Positions 6,473-11,286 of a DNA stretch of 11,286 bases are shown piece by piece; position 1 is the first letter of the stretch, and the number at the start of each line of letters is the position of its first letter. This stretch comes from Pseudomonadota bacterium (GTDB taxonomy: Bacteria > Pseudomonadota > Gammaproteobacteria > Arenicellales > Arenicellaceae), in assembly GCA_018660405.1 (NCBI GenBank), contig JABJKL010000160.1, forward strand, positions 1 through 11,286, read 5' to 3'. The notes below the pieces were generated by a model. That model did not search any database, was not told where the DNA came from, and saw only the letters and a program-made list of their open reading frames with translations. The translations under genes were made by a program, and so were the position numbers.

Positions 6473-7217
6473 TCTGTTAATCATTCCAGCGGCGGGCTTA
6501 GGTACCCGACTTGCGTATAATGGGCCAAAGTGCTTATTTGAGGTCGCGGGCAAGGCCATGCTTGGCCATGTAATCGAACGTCATCAAACACTGGTCGATG
6601 AGATTGCAGTCGTGGTCAGTCCGCGATACAAATTAGACGTTAGCAACTGGTTGAAAGAACAGGCCTTGGACGGTGTAAAGCTATTCTTGCAGGAAAGTCC
6701 GACCGGGATGCTAGATGCGATAATGTGCCCAGCGTTCGCATATAAAGAAAATGGCCTCGGCGCGGTGAGTATCAGTTGGTGCGATCAAATCTGCATTTCG
6801 TCCGTAACCGCGCAGGTTTTAGCGGAAAAATTAGCTCAGCATAATTCTGTCAATATGGTGTTTCCAACCGTTGAGTTACGTGATCCGTATATTCACATGC
6901 AGCGTGATGCTAATGGTGCGATCACCAAGGTTCTTCATCAACGCGAGGGCGATATTATGCCGGCGGTGGGCGAAAACGATTGTGGTTTGTTTGGGCTCAC
7001 TGGTACGGCTTACTTCGGCCATCTCAGCGCTTACGCCAATGAAATCGAATTAGGCGCCGGTACTGGTGAGCGAAATTTTTTGCCATTTATTCCGTGGTTG
7101 GCGCAACGTGGCGCTAAGGTCGAAACATTTGCGGCGCAGAGTGCGATGGAGGCGGTGGGTGTAAATACACCCCAAGACGCTGCGAAGATTGAGCAATTCT
7201 GGAATAATGGAGAGTAG
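6456..7217 (+). CDS. GlmU-N-like sugar-phosphate nucleotidyltransferase
   Basis: A 253-residue nucleotidyltransferase expected to join an NTP and a (sugar) phosphate, giving an activated nucleotide-linked donor and pyrophosphate. The signature PAAGLGTRL (11-19) with K25 in GPKCL binds the nucleotide. QESPTGMLDAI (79-89) matches the GlmU-type base- and sugar-binding strand. SWCDQ (107-111) supplies D110, and GVNTPQDA (235-242) supplies N237, at the two metal-ligand positions of GlmU. It lacks GlmU's C-terminal beta-helix acetyltransferase, so it is a single-function enzyme. The start is GTG 6456, 15 bases inside the HAD gene, which places the nucleotide-binding loop at a normal distance. Specificity could be UTP, CTP, GTP or dTTP, and the substrate a sugar phosphate or a smaller phosphorylated compound (compare CofC or LicC). 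Family call firm, substrate unknown. Confidence 0.85.
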   Translation: MSAPTSLLIIPAAGLGTRLAYNGPKCLFEVAGKAMLGHVIERHQTLVDEIAVVVSPRYKLDVSNWLKEQALDGVKLFLQESPTGMLDAIMCPAFAYKENGLGAVSISWCDQICISSVTAQVLAEKLAQHNSVNMVFPTVELRDPYIHMQRDANGAITKVLHQREGDIMPAVGENDCGLFGLTGTAYFGHLSAYANEIELGAGTGERNFLPFIPWLAQRGAKVETFAAQSAMEAVGVNTPQDAAKIEQFWNNGE

Positions 7218-8172
7218 CTGCGTGCCTCCGAAAATATCCGTGCTAATGTCGGTGTACAACGGCGCAAGATATTTACGCCAAGCCCTTGATAGTATTTTAC
7301 ACCAGTCATTTACTGACTTTGAGTGTTTGCTGATTGATGATGGGTCTTCTGATCAGAGTGCCGAGATAGTTGCTGGTTATGCAGACGCCAGAATTCATTA
7401 TATAAGCGACGGTCAAAATATCGGTCTGACTCGGCGCTTGAACGAAGGAATTGAAATTGCCAGGGGCAAGTATATTGCACGCCATGACGACGACGATATT
7501 TCTACTGCACAGCGATTCGCGAGGCAGGTTGAATTTCTGGAGGCAAACCAAGATCATCTCGCATGCGGCAGCCGAGTGGCTATTATCGACCCCGATGGAG
7601 ATGTTATCGGTAGCAAACATTTTGCTTTGGATCATTCGGAGTTAATGGATCAGAATCTATCCGAAAACCAATTTATTCATGGCAGTTTGATGGTTCGAAA
7701 AGAAGCCTTGCTGAAGGTTGGCGGGTATCGACTATTTTTTGTTTATGCTCAAGATTATGACCTCACCTTGCGGCTTCAGGAGCAGGGTAAAGTTGCTAAC
7801 CTGGCAGGGCCGTTATATGCATTACGTTACTCTAACGAGACAATCTCTGCAGCGCGCGCTGGCGAGCAGATGGCCTACGCGGCGCATGCACGAATGGCTG
7901 CTGAAAAACGTCGGATGGGAGAATCTGACCCGATAGAATCGAGTGAAGTTGTCGCGCCAGGTAGTGTAACGCCGCCTGAAAGCGGTAACGCCACAGAGCG
8001 TTTACTGTACCTGTATTTGAGAAGCGGCCACCGATTAAAGGCGAGGCAGTGCATCGATCAATTATTGGCTTATAACGAGCGCACCGGGTTGAAGTTTCGT
8101 CGATTGCTTACTTACTTGCCGGGGCCATTAATGTCCACATTGGTCAAGCTATATGACGGCGTGCGCGCATGA
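7207..8172 (+). CDS. Family 2 glycosyltransferase
   Basis: A GT-A fold family 2 glycosyltransferase of about 321 residues, adding a sugar to a lipid-linked glycan at the cytoplasmic face. Motifs, counted from the ATG: VLMSVYNGARYL (12-23), IDDGSSD (43-49), NIGLTRRLNEGI (71-82) and RHDDDDIS (92-99), the metal-binding site in place of the common RMDADD. Further on are GSLMVRKEALLKVGGY and a QDYDLTLRL segment that carries the catalytic acid region. Start choice is uncertain. ATG 7207 overlaps the nucleotidyltransferase by 11 bases. GTG 7222 is attractive because GGAG at 7209-7212 would be a well-spaced Shine-Dalgarno. TTG 7189 is least likely. The gene ends in a 4-base ATGA overlap with the next glycosyltransferase. 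Sugar specificity cannot be read from the sequence. Confidence 0.88.
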   Translation: MESSCVPPKISVLMSVYNGARYLRQALDSILHQSFTDFECLLIDDGSSDQSAEIVAGYADARIHYISDGQNIGLTRRLNEGIEIARGKYIARHDDDDISTAQRFARQVEFLEANQDHLACGSRVAIIDPDGDVIGSKHFALDHSELMDQNLSENQFIHGSLMVRKEALLKVGGYRLFFVYAQDYDLTLRLQEQGKVANLAGPLYALRYSNETISAARAGEQMAYAAHARMAAEKRRMGESDPIESSEVVAPGSVTPPESGNATERLLYLYLRSGHRLKARQCIDQLLAYNERTGLKFRRLLTYLPGPLMSTLVKLYDGVRA

Positions 8173-9305
8173 AAATCGCACTGGTTATTTCTTCACTGGA
8201 AGTGGGTGGCGCCGAATCACAGTTTTGCCTGATTGCCGGACAGCTTAAAGACGATGGTCACGAAGTCGAAGTCTGGCCGCTGCGTAAGCGGGGAGATTTT
8301 GTGGCTCCAATAGAAGACGCTGGTATTCCGGTGCGCGACCTGGGCAAACGCAGCAAAATGGATTTGTTGAGGCCCAGTATTAACCTTTGGCGATATACAA
8401 AAGCGTTATTGCCGGACGCTATATTTTGCAGTTTACCGTCCGCTTGTCTGCACGCTTTGGTGGCGAAATTCACCTACCCAAATGCTGTCTTTTGTTGGCA
8501 AATTGTTGCGACCCAATCAACTTTGCCAAATTATGGGTTTTTGGCGGGCCTGGGTTATGTGCTTCAACGTCGACTGGCGGGTTCGTGCGATCATTATATA
8601 AGTAACTCGCGCGCGGGTGCCGTGAGTGCCGTGCAGGACGGGTTTAGCCGTGACAAAATGCACGTTTTACAAAATGGCATCGACACCAGCCGTTTTTATC
8701 CCGATCCGGATTCTGGTGAACACTGGCTGATGCAAAACAAATTGAATCGAAATCGGCCGACCATCGGTATTGTGGGGCGACTGGACCCTGCCAAAGATCA
8801 CGACACTTTTTTTAAGGCGGTGAATATTCTAGAGGCACTGTCGCCGGGTATCGCGCAATACATCGTGGTAGGTTGGGGCTCTGGAGCACACGCGGACGCT
8901 GTGATAAACCGTATAGAAGAACTGCGAAAGCAAGGTATAGCTGTGGTGCATGTGCCACACCAGGGCGACATGCCGCCGATGTACAATGCCTGCAATATCT
9001 TCACTATGTCATCCATCAGTGAAGGGCTTCCGAATGCCTTGCTTGAAGCACTCGCCTGCGGTTCGTTTTGTGTGGTGACCAATGTAGGCGATTGCGCAGA
9101 GGTGGTGGCAAAAGACGGCGTAGTCGTAGAGATTCGGGACCACGTGGCGATTGCAAAAGCATGGCGCATGCAACTGGACTCTGACGAATATGACGGGGCG
9201 AAGCAGTCGCAACGTGTACACGCCAAGTATGGCCTGAAACCGATGGTGAGTGCATTGAGTAAAATTCTTGCCCAAAAGAAACCTAGCTGGAAATATTTAT
9301 TGTGA
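8169..9305 (+). CDS. Family 4 glycosyltransferase (GT-B)
   Basis: A 378-residue GT-B retaining glycosyltransferase of family 4, expected to act at the inner membrane's cytoplasmic face during repeat-unit assembly. Evidence in order: N-terminal ISSLEVGGAESQ (8-19), the linker region ISNSRAG...VLQNGIDTSRFYPD (about 144-179), GIVGRLDPAKDHDTF (200-214) opening the nucleotide-sugar-binding domain, and SEGLPNALLEALACG (284-298), containing the E-x7-E motif (E285, E293). Full family length, no truncation. It starts in the last bases of the GT2 gene (ATGA) and ends with a GTGA overlap into the polytopic protein. Donor and acceptor unknown. Confidence 0.9.
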   Translation: MKIALVISSLEVGGAESQFCLIAGQLKDDGHEVEVWPLRKRGDFVAPIEDAGIPVRDLGKRSKMDLLRPSINLWRYTKALLPDAIFCSLPSACLHALVAKFTYPNAVFCWQIVATQSTLPNYGFLAGLGYVLQRRLAGSCDHYISNSRAGAVSAVQDGFSRDKMHVLQNGIDTSRFYPDPDSGEHWLMQNKLNRNRPTIGIVGRLDPAKDHDTFFKAVNILEALSPGIAQYIVVGWGSGAHADAVINRIEELRKQGIAVVHVPHQGDMPPMYNACNIFTMSSISEGLPNALLEALACGSFCVVTNVGDCAEVVAKDGVVVEIRDHVAIAKAWRMQLDSDEYDGAKQSQRVHAKYGLKPMVSALSKILAQKKPSWKYLL

Positions 9306-10558
9306 TTGACGGCTTAATAAGGGGTTGGATTGCAATTGTTGCACTTTGGGTGTTGCCCTTCCTGCTGCTACGGTACACATCACCCGGAAAATATCGATCT
9401 GGCACCGTCTATTGGGCAGCATGCCTGGGCATTTTTGCGCATCATGCTTTTTCCGTCGCCAATTATCTGTTCGGGCCATTTTTCTTCACTTCATTGGACC
9501 CACATATGCTGAATAATTTGGCATCGACAATAGCAGATTTTCCTGATGCTATTGCCTGGAGTGTTGGTTCGCAGTTTTATGTGAAGTGGTTAGCTATTTT
9601 CTATCATTTGCTTGGCGCTGATACTTTTGTGTGGGATGGGCCTCAAATGTACGTCGGACAGACGCTGACAGTGAGTGTGTTTTTGATTACTACGGTAGTT
9701 CTGCTTTGGTTTTTAGAGTGGTTGGATGTTCGAAATTCGCTTACTGTGACGTGTGCAGTATTGGCATGGGCATTATTTCCAGCCGAGCTGATTTATGGTT
9801 CGGTCACGGCGCGCGAAGCGTTTATGACCTTGGCGCTTATGCTGGCGGTGGCATCATTTTGGTGGCTGTTTGCAAGCAATCGATTGCGATTTTTTTGGTT
9901 TGGCGCGTTTTGCTTATGCGTAATGGGTCTGTTCCACCAGATCATGTTGATTTATGCCCTGGTTGCGACAATGGCTGTCGGGCTGTTATGGCTATTTCAG
10001 TCGCAATTGTTGACCGCTAGAACCAAGCTGTTGTGCTTGATAGCAGTTTTCCTGGCGGCGTTGCTGCTGTTCGCAGGGTTGTTGTACTTGCCCGTGGCCC
10101 AAAACGAATATTATGTTGATATGCTCAAGGGTTCATGGGTCGACGCGATACGGGTTTACCGGGGGTGGGTGAACAGTGCGGCACCCAACACCCAATACTT
10201 GCTAGAGGGTGAGTTTGTTGGATGGTTTAGTGCTGCGGGTGGTTTGTTGCTGTCGTATGCGTTTTATCTGCTAGGCCCTTTCCACGGTGACCTTGGCAGC
10301 ATTTCAACCTGGGTGTTGTTAGTGCAAGCGCTGGTTCGTTGGTTTGGAATACCCATGATGCTAATTCTCTGCGCGCGCGACAAACGGTGTCTGCTATTGG
10401 GTTTAATATATTTCAGCCTGTCGTTTACCTGGAGTGTAGGCACCACCAACCACGGGCAGGCGTTTAGACATCATATGATGACCGATTGGTTGTTAATACT
10501 TTCTACAGCTGTGTATTTCGTCCGCTTTAAGCCATTCAATTTTGTGAGGCGCGAGTGA
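9302..10558 (+). CDS. Polytopic membrane protein, possible Wzy-like glycan polymerase
   Basis: A 418-residue inner-membrane protein with roughly ten or more hydrophobic segments (near 8-24, 36-56, 121-140, 149-165, 172-191, 198-233 as two, 242-264, 312-325, 335-356, 363-378 and 393-407). It has a periplasm-sized loop at about 265-311. Position between two family 4 glycosyltransferases in a glycan operon, the motif GSVTAREAF (166-174) in a helix, and HGQAFRHHMM (384-393) near the C-terminus fit Wzy/EpsG-like polymerases, which often carry conserved Arg residues in such places. No diagnostic signature was found, and a GT-C glycosyltransferase is the main alternative. The GTG start overlaps the previous stop (GTGA), and the next gene begins the same way at the end. 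Confidence 0.5.
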   Translation: MIDGLIRGWIAIVALWVLPFLLLRYTSPGKYRSGTVYWAACLGIFAHHAFSVANYLFGPFFFTSLDPHMLNNLASTIADFPDAIAWSVGSQFYVKWLAIFYHLLGADTFVWDGPQMYVGQTLTVSVFLITTVVLLWFLEWLDVRNSLTVTCAVLAWALFPAELIYGSVTAREAFMTLALMLAVASFWWLFASNRLRFFWFGAFCLCVMGLFHQIMLIYALVATMAVGLLWLFQSQLLTARTKLLCLIAVFLAALLLFAGLLYLPVAQNEYYVDMLKGSWVDAIRVYRGWVNSAAPNTQYLLEGEFVGWFSAAGGLLLSYAFYLLGPFHGDLGSISTWVLLVQALVRWFGIPMMLILCARDKRCLLLGLIYFSLSFTWSVGTTNHGQAFRHHMMTDWLLILSTAVYFVRFKPFNFVRRE

Positions 10559-11286
10559 AACGGGTAATGCATGTACTGCCTGGATTGGCAGTGGGAGGGA
10601 CAGAAATGGTCTTGCTCCGGTTAGTAGGATCAACTTCCGGTATCAAGCATCGAGTGGTCACGCTGACTGTTCATGACGCCCTAAGGCCGGAATTTGAGCA
10701 ACTGGGTGTGCAGGTCTATACCCTGGGCATGAGCAGAAATCCGTTTAGCTGGATTCGGGTTTTCAAACTTAGAAAAATTATTCGTGAATTTGCCCCAGAT
10801 ATTTTACAGAGCTGGTTATATGCGGCTGATCTTGCGTTGATGTTTTCCGGTGTCGGCCGAAGCACGCGAAAAATTTGGAACATCCGGCAAAGTGAAACGG
10901 GTTTGATTCGCGGGCAGTTACACATTTATTTGATGCAGCGATTGGCTGCACTGTTGTCCCGGGTGGTTCCGGATCAAATCGTATATTGTGGTGCTGTGGC
11001 CAAATTTTTGCACCAGGGTATCGGGTATGGATCCACCGCAGCGGCGGTAATTCCGAACGGGATTGATGTTGCCAGGTATAAACCAGACGTTCTTGCTCGC
11101 AAGAGTGTTCGCGAGGAATTAGGCCTTGGTGAGGGTGTGTTCGTGTTCGGTATGGTGGGGCGTTATGACCCGTTAAAGAATCAGCAATTGTTATTGAACG
11201 CGTATGCTCTGCTTGCACCGCAAACGGAACACGTGAGCCTGATAATGGCGGGAACGAATGTGGATGGAGATAACCCTGAGATAACC
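10555..11286 (+). CDS. Family 4 glycosyltransferase, 3' end outside window
   Basis: An open frame from GTG 10555 runs without a stop to the window end (244 codons). It reads as the N-terminal two thirds of a GT-B family 4 glycosyltransferase: MHVLPGLAVGGTEMV (5-19), then YCGAVAKFLHQ (144-154), IPNGIDVARYKPD (166-178) and FGMVGRYDPLKNQ (198-210), where the second Rossmann domain begins. The E-x7-E motif should lie beyond the window edge. The start overlaps the preceding stop as GTGA, like other genes in this operon; an in-frame ATG at 10567 is a less likely start. It resembles the other family 4 enzyme at 8169-9305 only in general motifs. Confidence 0.88.
   Translation, partial: MKRVMHVLPGLAVGGTEMVLLRLVGSTSGIKHRVVTLTVHDALRPEFEQLGVQVYTLGMSRNPFSWIRVFKLRKIIREFAPDILQSWLYAADLALMFSGVGRSTRKIWNIRQSETGLIRGQLHIYLMQRLAALLSRVVPDQIVYCGAVAKFLHQGIGYGSTAAAVIPNGIDVARYKPDVLARKSVREELGLGEGVFVFGMVGRYDPLKNQQLLLNAYALLAPQTEHVSLIMAGTNVDGDNPEIT

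Noticed and set aside
9009..9275. Minus-strand open frames inside the family 4 glycosyltransferase gene.
   Set aside because: Shadows of a well-supported coding frame with E-x7-E and other motifs.
10716..11218. Minus-strand open frames at the right end.
   Set aside because: They lie opposite a convincing family 4 glycosyltransferase frame that runs off the window; they show no family motifs.
1..11286. CRISPR arrays, tRNA or rRNA genes, insertion sequences, attachment sites and JUMPstart/ops elements.
   Set aside because: No regularly spaced repeats, tRNA-like cloverleaf, transposase-like frame or JUMPstart core sequence was recognised by reading both strands.

Overview
The window (about 48-50% G+C by eye) looks like a chromosomal segment of a Gram-negative bacterium. 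A gammaproteobacterium is most likely, judging from a PilE-type minor pilin and an LpxD relative next to a surface-polysaccharide locus. This taxonomic placement is inference; no rRNA or other marker gene is present.

Left part (1-1429): a complete minor type IV pilin gene (111-533) with an unusually short N-terminal helix, then a likely terminator and an AT-rich palindrome. Next is a clearly decayed lpxD-like acyltransferase pseudogene (621-1429). It has two in-frame stops, one frameshift, and a shortened beta-helix compared with the family.

Middle, minus strand (3620-1472): a two-gene operon. A DPM1-like family 2 glycosyltransferase comes first, followed with an 8-base overlap by a polytopic GT-C-like membrane protein. 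The pair suggests synthesis of a polyprenyl-phosphate sugar and its use on the periplasmic side of the membrane. An extended -10 promoter (TGATATAAT on the minus strand) lies just upstream.

Right part, plus strand (3825 to the window end): a tightly packed operon with a good sigma-70 promoter at 3710-3738. All but one of its genes overlap the next by a few bases, and the exception depends on which start codon is right. The order is: (1) a 664-residue fusion of a YvcK/CofD-fold domain with a degenerate DPM1-like glycosyltransferase domain; (2) a HAD phosphatase/phosphomutase of the beta-phosphoglucomutase type; (3) a GlmU-N-like sugar-phosphate nucleotidyltransferase; (4) a family 2 glycosyltransferase; (5) a family 4 glycosyltransferase; (6) a polytopic membrane protein that may be a Wzy-like polymerase; (7) a second family 4 glycosyltransferase, cut off by the window end.

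Genes 4-7 look like ordinary O-antigen, capsule or exopolysaccharide assembly. Genes 1-3 are the unusual part. A HAD enzyme, a nucleotidyltransferase and a CofD/YvcK-like protein resemble the logic of coenzyme F420 side-chain activation and transfer (CofC then CofD), but sit inside a glycan locus and carry a fused pseudo-glycosyltransferase. They may activate and transfer a phosphorylated group onto the glycan, or sense a nucleotide sugar to control flux. This is a hypothesis from domain content and gene order.
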